Shown piece after piece: positions 34,042 to 46,400 of a stretch of 64,000 nucleotides of DNA (its first letter is position 1; each line of letters begins with the position of its first letter). Both the position numbers and the translations under genes were made by a program. A model generated the notes under the pieces. The model worked only from the letters and a program-made list of their open reading frames with translations, was not told where the DNA came from and ran no database searches. The stretch comes from Lampris incognitus (lineage: Eukaryota > Chordata > Actinopteri > Lampriformes > Lampridae), in contig NC_079216.1 in NCBI RefSeq assembly GCF_029633865.1, forward strand, positions 24,378,136 through 24,442,135. The letters are read 5' to 3'.

Positions 34042-34943
34042 CAGCCAAAACCACCTGCCTAACATAGTGTAGGTCCCCCTCGTGTCACCAAAACAGCTCT
34101 GACCCATCGAGGTATGGACTCCCCGGATCATCTAGGGTATACTGATCGTCTACCTACAGCTGTCCTCCGGTATCTGGCACCAAGACGGTAGCAGCAAATC
34201 CTTTAAGTCCTGTAAGTTGTGAGGTGGGGCCTCCATGGATCAGACTTGATTTTCCAGAACATCCCACAGATGCTCGATCAGATTGAGAGCTGGGTAATTT
34301 GGAGGCCAAGGCAACACCTTGAACTCTTTGTCATGTTCCTCAAACCATTCCTGAACAATGTGTGCAGTGTGGCAGGGCACATTATCCTGCTGAAAGAGGC
34401 CACTGCCATCAAGGAATACCCTTACCATGAAGGGGTGTACTTGGTCTGCAACAATGTTTAGGTAGTAGTTCGTGTTAAAGTAACATGCACATGAATGCCA
34501 GGGCCCAAGGTTTTCCAGCAGAACATTGCCCAGAGCATCACACTGCCTCTGCCAGCTTGTTTCTTCTTCCCACAGTGCATCCTGGTGTCATCTCTTCCCC
34601 AGGTAAATGATGCCCATCCACCCAGCTGTCCACATGATGCAAAAGAAAATATGAGACCATCAGACCAGGTCACCTTCTTCCACTGCTCCATGGTCCAGTT
34701 TTGACGCTCATGTGCCAATTTTAGGGGTTTTCAGTGGTGGCCAGGGGCCATCATGGGCACTCTGACTGGTCAGCAGCTACACAGTCCTATATGCACCAAG
34801 CTGCGATGCTCTGTGTATTCTGACACTTGTTCATCATTGCCAGCATGAACTTTTCAAGCATTTTGAGCTCTTCTGTGGGTTTTAACGAGAAAATCAATGT
34901 TATTTACGTCATGTGGCAGTGGTTTCTATGTTTTGGCTGATGC
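34038..34943 (-). mobile_element. Tc1-like element remnant, probably DD36E
   Basis: Ends CCAGCCAAAACCAC and TATGTTTTGGCTGA. The minus strand encodes KKVTWSDGLIFSFAS and AGRGSVMLWAMFCW. Further on it has LFQQDNVPCHTAHIVQEWF and LNLIEHLWDVLENQV, in two frames. The second Asp and the Glu are 36 residues apart. The transposase is broken and its N-terminal part is missing. Confidence 0.8.
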
Positions 34944-35099
34944 TCCCTCTCACTCTCTTCACTGCATGCTGGGAGGTTGGGTGTGTGAGCATGAGTGAGG
35001 GTTGTGGTTGAGAGATTGGCGAGGAGTTTGAATTGTTCGCTGTCCTTTTTTCAGACTTTTCCCCTTATTCTTCATCTGTCCTATGTCCATGATCAGGTA

Positions 35100-38000
35100 A
35101 GCTCAGTGGTTTTGTCAGGTGGTTTTTGAGAGGAATTTGGCAGGGAGTAAGGATAGTCCCGCCGGATAGTAACATCACCGTGGAAGAGGTTCTGTTGGCT
35201 GTCGGTGAGCAGGTAGGACATGAGAAGATATCTTCCGTATCAAGAATGAACAAAGCAGTGGTTGTGCTCTTGAAAGAGAAGCCTCATGTTTATCATCTGA
35301 CAGAGAGTGGTGTGTTTATCGGGGACATGTTTGTGCAGGTCTCCGCTGTCAGTTCAATCCACGCGGATCTCCGTGCCCGGTGTTCTGCCTTTTATACCCA
35401 ATGAGGTGTTAAAGAACAAGCGCCATAGGTCTGATAAATTTGCCAGTGGATTTAAAACAGAGTTTGGGATGTAAAGATCCCAAACTGAAGCACGTGCAGT
35501 CTCTGAGGTGACAGGTGTTCATGTTCCTGGACTCGCCTACACAAACACTGGAGGTGTCTTTCAGAGTAAAGCACGGTGATGGCTCTTATATGGTGTATGC
35601 CAGCTCAGGACGGTTGAAATGTTTTGAGTGTGGTGATGTGGGACACAAACGCTTTGCATGTCTGCATAAACACCAAGAGGAGGCTCACTCCGCCGAGGTG
35701 GCAGGAGGCTCCGCTTGCGCCGAGGTGATGAATAGCGGACCTGGAGCTGGGAGTACGGCAGCAGAACACGGCATTGCAGACGCGGCACCCAGTGTCACTG
35801 GTTCACATTGTGAGAGTAATGATTTAGATGGGGAGAAACAGAGCCAGTCTGAGAAGCAACATGCTTCTGTGACTGTAGAGTCTAAGCAGTTCCCGGTCTG
35901 CAGACACTTAAGTACGCTCACAGTCACCAGAAAAGGCTGAGGGAGCAGCTTCCACAAGTTCTGTAGGCTGAGACCACACTGTGATCACCCATGAAGGACA
36001 GGGTGTGTTCAACAACCAGGTGTCATGTGAAGGAGAAGACATGGAATATGACTGAGTCAGATACGGTGTCTGTTGGTGAAACTAGGCACACAGATCTCTA
36101 TTCTTTAGAGGAAATTAAAGATTTTCTGGATGAAACATTTGGAAAGTGAGGGATTATTTCAGTGACACTGATAAATTCTTCAGATCCATTTGTGTACTAA
36201 ACAGGTTGGTTTTGACCTCTTGTATGAGAAAAAAACGCTTTCGCCTCACAAAGCATATTACATCTCTGAGAAAAGTAACAAAAGGTAAAACTGTTAGAAA
36301 GACTAAAAAGTAACATGATCAGGCATCACACAATGTTTTCCTCTTTTCGCTGTTCTCTGCTCGTCTCATCCTGTCTATTTCTCTTCTCAGACCAATCTAT
36401 GCAGAGTCTCAAAATAGGGTCTTTGAATATTAATGGTGGGAGAGACCGGCACAAAAAGGCATTAATTTCTGAAGTCTCTACTCAAAAAAGGATTGATGTG
36501 TTATTTTTACAAGAGACATTTACTAATCCAACAGATGAGATAGACTGGGGCGTACGGTAGGAGGGTTTGTATGCCCTTAGCCATGGCACTAACCTTCGTG
36601 CAGGGGTAGCTGTTCTGTTTGGAACAACAACAAATGCAACCGTTTTATATCCTCTACTGAAGTGGTGAAGGGTAGATTGTTGATTGTCAGGGCATAAATA
36701 GATAGCTCTCTATTCAGCTTCATTAACATATATGGCCCAAATCAAGGAACAGAGTGCGTTTTTATACACTGCTTAAAAAAATGAGCTGAAGAAATACCAT
36801 GAGGATCAATTTATCATTGGTGGGGATTTCAACTGCACCATAGACTTGGCTGTGGACAGGACAAGTGGGGAACCCCACCCATCTTAGAGCTTTAACAGTA
36901 TAGGCACGGTGGGCAGCACGGTGGCCCAGTGGTTAGCAGTGTTGCCTCACAGCAAGAAGGTCCTGGGTTCGAACCCCGGGGTTATCCAACCTTGGGGGTC
37001 ATCCCAGGTCATCCTCTGTGTGGAGTTTGCATGTTCTCCCCGTGTCTGTGCTGTGGTGGGTTTTCTCCAGGTGCTCTGGTTTCCCCCACCATCAAAAAGA
37101 CAGGCATGTTAGGGTTAATACTCCTGTCTGTGCCCCTGACTGAGGCATGGCACAACGAACTGGAGTTGGTCCCCGGGTGCTGCACGGCGGCTGCCCACTG
37201 CTCCTTGCTACACAGCTAGGATGGGTTAAATGCAGAGAGGAATTTCCCCACGGGGATTCATAAAGTACATCAAAATAAAAATAAAAAAAAAATCAAAATC
37301 ATCACACACTTTGATCTGTTAGACACATGGGGAGTCAAATATCCGCAATCCAGACAATACACATGGGTGAAGGTCAGCAATAACAGGGTGAGTACACCAA
37401 ACCAGACAGGTTCTACATTTCCCAGTCTTAGCTGCAGATTAGTTCATGGTAACACAAGTCCAGTTGGGTTCACTGACCATCACTTTGTCAGCATAAATTT
37501 CATAACTCCACCAGGTGAAAGGGTTAAATCCTTCTTTTTTTTTAACAACAAGCTCCTGCAGTACTTTCTGCCAGTTTTTAGCACTTTTGGCAACTGTTGA
37601 AAACCAAAAAAGCAGATTTTAGTTTTTTTGAAGCTGTGGTGGGAAGTGGGTAAGGCATAAATTTGTGTTTTTTGCCAGCAGTAGACCTCCCATTCCATTG
37701 CTAAGATCAAGGCAGCAGTTCAGGAACTTTAAGCTAATATTAGAGGATACATAATTCCAGATTACACAGAACCTAATATGCGTCATTGCTGCAGGAGCAG
37801 AGGTTGGAGTTGAGCTCCTTCCTACAAGAGACAATGAACGGAGCTCTTATCAGGTCTGGCTTCCTCCAGCTAAAGGACATAGATGCCCCAAGTTATTTCT
37901 TTTTCAATCTGGAGAAATTGGTGGCTCAGAGGAAGCATGAAGCCTAAGGAACCTGCCTTCGGCTTCCAGGAAGCAGAGTGATCACCAGTCTGGGCAAGAT

Positions 38001-40695
38001 GAGGAGCCATGCGATGGACTTCTACGCTGACCACTTTGGGGAAGAACAATGCAGCATGGAGTGCAAGGAGGGGCTCCTTGAAGGGCTTCCTCAGCTCAGC
38101 CTGGCAGAGAAAGCTGCTCTGGAGTGTGAGCTGACTCTGGAGGAGTTGACAGTTGCTGTCAACCAGATGGCATCAGCATGGGCACCAGAGATTAAGGCTC
38201 GCTCCACTGACTTTTATAAGCGGTTCTGGAATACTCTCAGACCTTATTTACATGGTGTTTTGTTGCAGTGTTTCAGAACAGGATCTCTTCCTGTCTCCTG
38301 TCAGCAAGCAGTGCTTTCCCTGTGGCCCAAAAAGGTGCGGCCCAAAAAGGGGACCTGGTATTACTTAAGAACTGGAGGCCAGTTGCCCTCCTCTGTACAG
38401 ACTATAAGGTGCTTTCCCAAGCCTTATCAAATAGACTTAAAGACACTCTGGAGATAACTGTACATACAAATCAAACCCATTGGGTAACTGACAGAAATAT
38501 CATGGAGAATATTTTCCTCATGCAGGATATTGCTGGTGTGTGTAATTTTTACAATGTTAATTTTTGTATTGTCTCTTTGCACCAAAAGAAAGGTTTTGAC
38601 AGGGTAGACCACTTTTATTTGTTTTCTGCCCTTAGGACTCTTGGTATAGGTGATTGGTTTCTGGCTTGGGTTGGTTTATTGTATAGTCATGCTCAATGTA
38701 TGGTTAAGATGGGGGTAGGGCTGAGTAGGCCAATCCCTGCATGATGAGGGATAAGATAGAGCTCTTCTATTTCAGGACAACTATATAGTTTAGCTATTGA
38801 GCCCTTGTTGTGCAGGTTGAGAGGTCGGATCAGTGGTCTCTCACTGCCTGGGTTCCCCAATTTAGACCGTCTTCCTACTGCTTATGCTGACAATGTTAAT
38901 ATTTTTGTCTCCAGCCAGGGGGATATTCAGTGTTTGCAGCATATCCTGTCTCTTTATGAAAAGGCTTCATCTGCATGGGTGAACTGGGCAAAGAGTGAAG
39001 CTTTGTTGGTAGGACAGTGGAGGGATCAGGCAGTGCCCAGTCTGCCTGGAAGACTTGAGTGTGGGAAGGAGGGGCTGAAAGTGATGGGAGTATTTTTGGG
39101 CACTGAGGGTTTGCAAGCAAAGAACTGAGAGGGAGTTAAGGAGAAAGTGTGTGCTCGGTTGTCTAAATAGAAATGGTTGCTATCCCAGTTGTCATATAGG
39201 GGAAGAGTTCTTGTTGACAATAACTTGATCACCTTAACTCTCTGGCACAGATTCAGTGCTCTGACGCCACCAAGAGGCATGATAGAGGACATTCAGAGAG
39301 CCATCCTAGACTTTTTTTGGTCTGGCCCGCACTGGGCCCAGGCAGCAGCCCTTTACTTGCCTGTGGCTGAAGGGGGGCAGGGACTGATCAGCTTCCAGTC
39401 CAAAATCACCTTATTTAGACTTCGGACTGCACAAAGACTGCAGTACAATTAAGTCCCAGGCTGGCTAGATTGCTGCTAGGCGATTGGGCTATGACAAGCA
39501 GTTTTTTCTATTACAACCCAAGGATGTGGACCTTACTGAACTGACACCTTTTTAAAGCTCTGTACTGCAGGCATGGAAAACTTTTAAGATTGCACATTCC
39601 ACAAATGAGACTCAGGGCATGTAGTTGTTTGAGGAACCTTTGCTTTTTAACCTCATAAAAACTCCGCAGTCTGCTAGCCTGTGAGCCAATCAGAGAGGCT
39701 GGCTGCACAAAACTGGGCCATCTGATGAAGATGACAGCAACATCTGTGGATGCCCTGAGAGAGCAAAGCAACATCAACTCTATCAGGCTGATCAACAGAG
39801 TGATGGAGGAAGTCTGCGCTGCCCTGCCACAATCCCTGAGAACATTTGCAGAAAATGTACTGTGAGTATAGCTGTCCTTCTCTGTCTATCACCCCAGCTA
39901 TGGGGGAGTGGCAGAAAGGAGGAGGAGGTCAACTGCGGTCTTTCACAACTCCCCACCTGGATAAGTTTCAGGATGCAGGCGGAAAAGCGGTCTACCAAAT
40001 CTGTATTACGGTTCTGAACCTGCACTCTCTAACAGGATGAAGCAGCTGAGGTGGACTGATTTTTTTGGCCCAGACGTATCCCCGAAAGGCAGCTGGCAGT
40101 CCCTGTACAAGCTGCCCATTGAAAAGCGGAGAGCAGACCTCCAGTGGAGGGTGGTAAACGGGACAATAGCTACAAACAGATACAGAGCGCATCTGGATCC
40201 AGAGCAGGGGGAGGAGTGTATTTTCTGCTCTCAGATTGAGACCGTGGTACATTTATTTGTGTGGTGTCCTCGGCTGTCAGCAATGTTTGTACTTTTAAAA
40301 AGTTGGTTTCAGGATCTTGGGGAGGTTTTTTTTCTTTAAGTTTGTTTATCTTTGGTCCAAAATATTGTGCTAAAAAGAAGATTGTACACACATTGGTGAA
40401 CTTTTTTTTTTTTTCCCCATCTGGTCCTCCCAAGTTGCCCATCTGGCTGACCCTCAGGAATCGGACTCAAAGCGCTGGCAGTGTGGAACTGGTACAGGTT
40501 CTGGAGGGACTGCTGAAGGCCCGACTGAGGGTGGAACACAGTTATTATAAGATGATGGACAATATATGGGCCTTCAATCACATTTGGACTGTTGGTGGGG
40601 GGGGCGCGTTATGCTCACTGGGGGAGGACAGAAAGCTGATTTTAATCTTCTGATCAGAGACACGTGTTTTTGTTATTGGTTGACAAGTTTTGTTT
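35100..40695 (+). mobile_element. Tx1-like LINE, near full length, broken
   Basis: ORF1 pieces lie at 35.13-35.94 kb, with a zinc knuckle (CFECGDVGHKRFACLH) preceded by FRVKHGDGSYMVYASSG. ORF2 starts at about 36.40 kb (LKIGSLNINGGRDRHKKALI; VLFLQETF), with GGDFNCTIDLAVDRT for the endonuclease. Reverse transcriptase is at 37.98-39.45 kb. The catalytic box reads YADN instead of FADD or YADD (near 38.89 kb). A C-terminal region with a CxxC motif (ECIFCSQIETVVHLFVWCPR) is at 40.04-40.34 kb. There are several stops and frameshifts plus a SINE in the endonuclease part, so it is inactive. Confidence 0.8.
36911..37273 (+). mobile_element. tRNA-headed SINE, tail type 2, inside the Tx1-like LINE
   Basis: Head GGGCAGCACGGTGG, intact box B (GGGTTCGAACCCCGG), shared middle, and 3' module ending CCCCACGGGGATTCATAAAG followed by an A-rich tail. 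It splits the LINE endonuclease region. Confidence 0.9.
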
Positions 40696-40697
40696 TA

Positions 40698-42312
40698 CAA
40701 ACCCCAATTCTAATGAAGTTGGGACATTGTGTAAAACGTAAATAAAAACAGAATACAATGATTTGCAAATCCTTTTCAACCTATATTCAATTGAATACGC
40801 TACAAAGACAAGATATTTAATGTTCAAACTGATAAACTTTATTGCTTTTTTTGCAAATATTGACTCATTTTGAATTTGATGCCTGCAACATGTTCCAAAA
40901 AAGCTGGGACAGGGCATGTTTACCTCTGTGTTACGTCACCTTTTCTTTTAACAACACTCAATAAGCGTTTGGGAACTGAGGACACTAATTGTTGAAGCTT
41001 TGTAGGTGGAATTCTTTCCCATTCTTGCTTGATATACGACTTCAGTTGCTCAACAGTCCGGGGTCTCCGTTGTCGTATTTTGCACTTCATAATGTGCCAC
41101 ACATTTTCAATGGGAGCCAGGTCTGGGCTGCAGGCAGGCCAGTCTAGTACCCGCACTCTTTTACTACGAAGCCACGCTATTGTAACACATGCAGAATGTG
41201 GCTTGGCATTGTCTTGCTGAAATAAGCAGGGACGTCCCTGAAAAAGACGTCGCTTGGATGGCAGCATATGTTGCTGCCATCCAAAACTTGTATGTACCTT
41301 TCAGCATTAAGGTGCCTTCACAGATGTGCAAGTTACCCATGATGCCATGGGCACTAACACACCCCCATACCATCACAGATGCTGGCTTTTGGACTTTGCG
41401 CTGATAACAATCTGGAATGTCCTTTTCCTCTTTAGCCCGGAGGACACGACGTCCATGATTTCCAAAAACAATTTGAAATGTGGACTCGTCAAACCACAGC
41501 ACACTTTTCCACTTTGCGTCAGTCCATCTCCGATGAGCTCGGGCTCAGAGAAGCTGGCGGCATTTCTGGGTGTTGTTGATATATGGCTTTCGCTTTGCAT
41601 GGTAGAGTTTTAACTTTCACTTGTAAATGTAGCGACGAACTGTGTTAACTGACGATGGTTTTCCGAAGTGCTCCTGAGCCCACGTGGTAATATCCTTTAC
41701 AGAATGATGTCTGTTTTTAATGCAGTGCCGCCTGAGGGGGTCAAAGGTCACGGGCATTCAATGTTGGTTTTTGGCCTTGCCGCTTACTTGCAGAGATTTC
41801 TCCGGATTCTCTGAATCTTTTGATGATATTATGGACTGTAGATGATGAAATCCCTAAATTCCTTGCAATTGCACGTTGAGAAACGTTGTTCTTAAACTGT
41901 TGGACTATTTGCTCACGCAGTTGTTCACAAAGTGGTGAACCTCACCCCATCCTTGCTTGTGAATGACTGAGCCTTTCGGGGATGCTCCTTTTATAGCCAA
42001 TCATGACACTCACCTGTTTCCAATTAACCTGTTCACCTGTGGAATGTTCCAAACAGGTGTTTTTGGAGCATTCCTCAACTTTCCCAGTCTTTTGTTGCCC
42101 CTGTCCCAGCTTCTTTGGAACGTGTTGCAGGCTTCAAATTCAAAATGAGTGAATATTTGCAAAAAACAATAAAGTTTATCAATTTGAACATTAAATATCT
42201 TGTCTTTGTAGTATACCCAATTGAATATAGGTCGAAAAGGATTTGCAAATCATTGTATTCTGTTTCTATTCACGTTTTACACAACGTCTCAACTTCATTG
42301 GAATTGGGTTTG
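40698..42312 (-). mobile_element. Tc1-like transposon with inverted ends of about 215 bp
   Basis: 1615 bp between TA dinucleotides. The left end CAAACCCCAATTCTAATGAA and the reverse complement of the right end match over roughly 215 bp with scattered mismatches. This includes CAGAATACAATGATTTGCAA. Transposase pieces are on the minus strand. Confidence 0.9.
40920..41960 (-). pseudogene. Tc1-like transposase, broken
   Basis: Minus-strand pieces include [20 protein letters not shown] (first Asp), [16 protein letters not shown], and [20 protein letters not shown] leading to APIENVW (second Asp and Glu, spacing 34). The reading frame changes near 41.25 kb, where short unrelated bases are inserted around a local repeat of GCTGCCATCCAAAA-like sequence. 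The N-terminal part is also degraded. Confidence 0.8.
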
Positions 42313-42419
42313 TAATTTAGGAATGATTCTTTTTGCCCGCAAGCAATGGTGTGACAGTGATCTGGTTTCTCTTTGCAATGGTTCAGTAGGGGGACTCTCT
42401 CCCTCTCTCTCTATACACA

Positions 42420-42453
<34 letters not shown>

Positions 42454-42903
42454 TAATGGAGTTTGTAACCTATCTTACAGCTCAGGCTACCAACATATGC
42501 TTTAGTTTTTACAATTTAGCCTAAAACCGTACAACAGATGTCAGAAAGAAAATATGGAGAACATCAACTAAAAACAAACACAAACGTTTAACACGTGATG
42601 GCATGTCCCCGGCTTAAGCCATTGTACATGGCTTGAATAGAATATGTATCTTTTGTAGATTTATTAATTAAAATTTGACTTTGAAAATTTTGACAAATAT
42701 AAAAGTCACTTGCTTTGCTTCTACTCAACCATAAATAGGTTGACATTAAAATATCAGGGGTAATTATCACTGTAAAATTTAAATTCAAAGACTTTAGTAC
42801 TAAAATACATTTCCTTAATAGTGTGGGGGGCACAGGGGAACAGTGTAGCATGTCAATGTTCAGAGACTGGAGACAAGATTTGGTCAGTCTTTCCATCATG
42901 GGG

Positions 42904-42952
<49 letters not shown>

Positions 42953-43062
42953 CAATCAGCAAATTTGTACAATGTATTGGCAGTTTTGTTGTGGATGTGC
43001 GAGTGTTATCTGTGTGTGCCAAGCCGTTTCTCTGCCAGTCAGTCACTATGATTGTGTCATTG
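42313..43062 (-). other. pla2g15 3' UTR region
   Basis: Non-coding downstream of the pla2g15 stop. It contains (CA)n at about 42417-42452, a minus-strand AATAAA at 42660-42665 (candidate poly(A) signal about 400 nt from the stop) and (GT)n at about 42905-42948. A 180-bp stretch (42735-42920) is similar to 45737-45920. Confidence 0.5.
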
Positions 43063-43464
43063 TCAAGGGGAGAACAGCACGGTCTTGATGTAAGCCACAG
43101 TCGTGAAGTTCAACAGCATGTTCACATGTTCATTCCCAGGCAGTTCTAGCAGGGCCACAAGCTGCTTTTGCTGCCCTACCCACCTTTGGCACTGGATGGC
43201 GCTTTTCAGGTTAACCGTCCCATCTCCATCCCCGTACAACACCGTCGGCTCCACATCCGGGAACTTATCGGAGTACTGGAAGGACTCGGACGTGGGCACG
43301 CCACTGCCATACAAGCAGTGGACAGCCACGCCAGGAGGAGTGAGGTCAGCCACCAGTGGTTCTGTGTCCTGCCGCATCAGCCAACCATCCTTAAAGTTGA
43401 TGTCTGAAAAGAAGCGCTTGTAGTCCATCACAGTGTAGTTGGTGCTGGGCGTCTGGATCAGAAC
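43063..43464 (-). CDS. pla2g15: pla2g15 terminal exon
   Basis: 133 codons plus stop, starting [19 protein letters not shown] and ending IKTVLFSP. Carries the catalytic Asp (GDGDGTVN) and His (GNEHVN). The acceptor reads AACCACCAG. NYT and NFT are possible N-glycosylation sites. Confidence 0.93.
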   Translation of the reverse strand, partial: VLIQTPSTNYTVMDYKRFFSDINFKDGWLMRQDTEPLVADLTPPGVAVHCLYGSGVPTSESFQYSDKFPDVEPTVLYGDGDGTVNLKSAIQCQRWVGQQKQLVALLELPGNEHVNMLLNFTTVAYIKTVLFSP

Positions 43465-46400
43465 CTGGTGGTTATTTGATCAGATGGCAGAGAGAAGGAA
43501 AATTATTGTTGTTTATGTGGATGCAATGTTGCAAGATTACATTTCAACTAAACAGCATTTCATTGTGGATCAGTATGTGGGTAGGCCTGGGGATTTACAC
43601 CAGTTCCTTGCAGCTGAATGTTATCTAAATAACTCTTCCACAAGGGCCACATTGCTTTACCCAAAATTAAATAATTCTCAATGACTGAAGGGATAGTTGG
43701 TTTTTACCATTTATCCTGCTTGAATGGAGCTCGACAAACTCGTCAACACTTTTTTTCATCTGTGTGTGCAGTTTGAAGGTATGCTGAATGGTGAATTTAG
43801 ACCAGCTTAAAACACAGTTAAGAAAATACTTAAAAATGTAAGGCTCAGTAGTTAAATATATTATGGGGCAGTATGGCTCATGAGGTAGAGCGGGTCGTCT
43901 AGGAATCGGAAGGTCACTGGTTCGAGCACCAGCTCCTGCGGAGAGCGTGTCGAAATGTCCTTGAGCAAGACACTGAACCCTTACCTGCTCCTGATGAGCA
44001 GGTTGGCTCTGTGTGAGAACGGGTGAATGTGAGACATACACTGTAAAGCACTTTGAGTGGTCAGTAGACTAGAAAAGTGCTGTATAGATACAGTCCATTT
44101 ACCACTAACAACTGGCTTTGGAGAAGGTGTGTTCTTCTTTTGAGAGAAGCTGCTAATGATTCCAGTAGACATACAGCATTTGAGCTAAGCTAGGTAAACT
44201 CACTGGTCCACAGATCTTCAAACTGCACACAAAAACATAAAAAGTTATCTATGAGTTTGTCTAACATTATGGAAGTAGGATATATTGTAAAAACCCTGGA
44301 AACCAAACTATCCCTTTAAGGCTAAGCATTTACAAGGCTCAGCGTTTTCGGTTTTTACCGATTTTTACTGAAAAATACCCAGATTTTTTTTAAAAGGAGC
44401 AGATCAGTTTAAACTGATTTTCACCCGGATTTTATGTTTCCATGGATCCAAAAGTTGTTCCTGGTCGTGTGAGGTTATGTAACAGTGTCCTCTTGTGGCG
44501 AAATTCGGCATGCTGGATGGCTTTGAAAAATAAAAACCGAAAACGCTGAGCCTTAAGCATTTATAAAGGAGTGTGATAGGGATGACCTTTAGAGAAGGGG
44601 ACATTTTAATACGTGGAAAAAACAGTGAACAAAGAACTAAGTTAAATACTGGGAACAACAAAACAAATACGAAATTGATATCTTTCGATCTACTGACAGA
44701 CAAAGTGAAAATTATACAAACCATACCTTTGTGACTGAGGGAAGTAGAAAGAGAGTGAGGAAGAGGAAGAAAAACAGCTGGGGTAAGGAAAGGTTGAGAG
44801 AAGGGATAAGAAAGATGGGAACAGGGGGTTGTCCAGGTGGCGTGGTGGTCTATTCCATTGCCTACCAACACGGGGCTCGCCGGTTCGAATCTCCGTGTTA
44901 CCTCTGGCTTGGTTGGGCGTCCCTACAGACACAGTTGGCCGTGTCTGTGGGTGGGAAGCTGGATGTGGGTAAGTGTCCTGGTTGGCGTACTAGCGCCTCC
45001 TATGGTCGGTCGGTCGAGCCGCATGTTGGGGTGGAGGGGGAACTGGGGGAACTAGCTTGATCCTCCCACGTCCTATGTCTCCCTGGTGAAACTCCTCACT
45101 GTCAGGTGAAAAGAAGTGGCTGGTGACTCCACATGTATCGGAGGAGGCATGTGGTAGTCTGTAGCCCTTCCCGGATCGGCAGAGTGGGTGGAGCAGCAAC
45201 TGGGACAGCTCGGAAGAGTGGGGTAATTGGCCAGGTACAATTGGGGAGAAAAAAGGGGTATCAAAATCCAAAAAAAAGAAAAAAAAACAAGATGGGAACA
45301 GAAGTAGAGAGAAAAAGTATTTTTCATATATGTACACTCAGAACCATACACAGACCTGGTCTTTGGGCCAGGAGTGTGCATAGGGTAAAAGCCAAGTGGT
45401 GGAGACGGCAGAGCGCTGCTGGGAACGAATTTTCAATGGGCTGATCACTGGGATACGGTTATTATCACCTGCAGCGAGGGAGACAAGAAACTTTAAAGTC
45501 TCAAACCCTATGGTACAGCTAACACCCCATCATAATAATAATAATCAATAATCATTACATTTATATAGCCTTTTTCTAGACACCCAAAATGTTTCACATT
45601 GAGGGGGGTAACTCACTTCAACCACCACCAATGTGTAGCACCACCTGGGTGATGCACGGCAGCCATTTTGCACCAGAATGCTCGCCACACATCAGTCACA
45701 TGACTATACGGCATGTTGATAGTGATATGAACTGTTCACAAGTTGACTTTAAGATATCAGGTGTACTTAGGGTGGTCAAATTTCAGTTAAAAGATTTTGG
45801 TTCTAAATTACATTTTCTAGACAATGCAAGGAGCACAAAGGAACAGTAGCAGTCAATGTTCAGAGACAGGACACAACACTGAGTCTGTCTGTCCATCATG
45901 GTATTGGTGTGTGTGTGTGTTTAAGTTTAGGCGACACAAATTTATTTCAAATCAGTACATATATTGTGCACCCCGTGTCTATCTCTCACCAGAGGCCACC
46001 ACACGAAGGGTCTTGGCTACCCCAGCCCAGGGTGGTCCAAGACAGATGAACGTCTTGATGTATCTGTCCTTCCAAGCCTGGGGCTGCTGATTGAGGAAAT
46101 ACAAGGTGTACATATTGCCCATGCTGTGGGCTATCAGAACCACTGGCCCACCAGCCTTCTCCGCCATCTCCTCAATCATCTGTTGCAGTGCCAAGAAGTA
46201 CTCTTTATTCTCATCTGGAACACAGGGCGGCACAGAGACAGTGAGACAATATTAGGCTCCTGATGGACAGGCAATATTTTCAGGGTATATAAATGGACCA
46301 ACTTTGCTAACACACTAATACAACCCCTTAGATTTTTTTTATAGTATGCCTGATACTGGGACCAATATCATGTAAATAATCCAGTGAGTCAAGTAAATTG

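Noticed and set aside
43439-43684. 81-codon plus-strand open frame overlapping the pla2g15 acceptor
   Set aside because: Antisense to a certain exon at its start and without recognisable similarity; possibly a trace of an old mobile element.
43063-46214. LCAT instead of PLA2G15
   Set aside because: The nucleophile motif AHSMGN and the flanking sequences fit PLA2G15 better; LCAT has HSLG.
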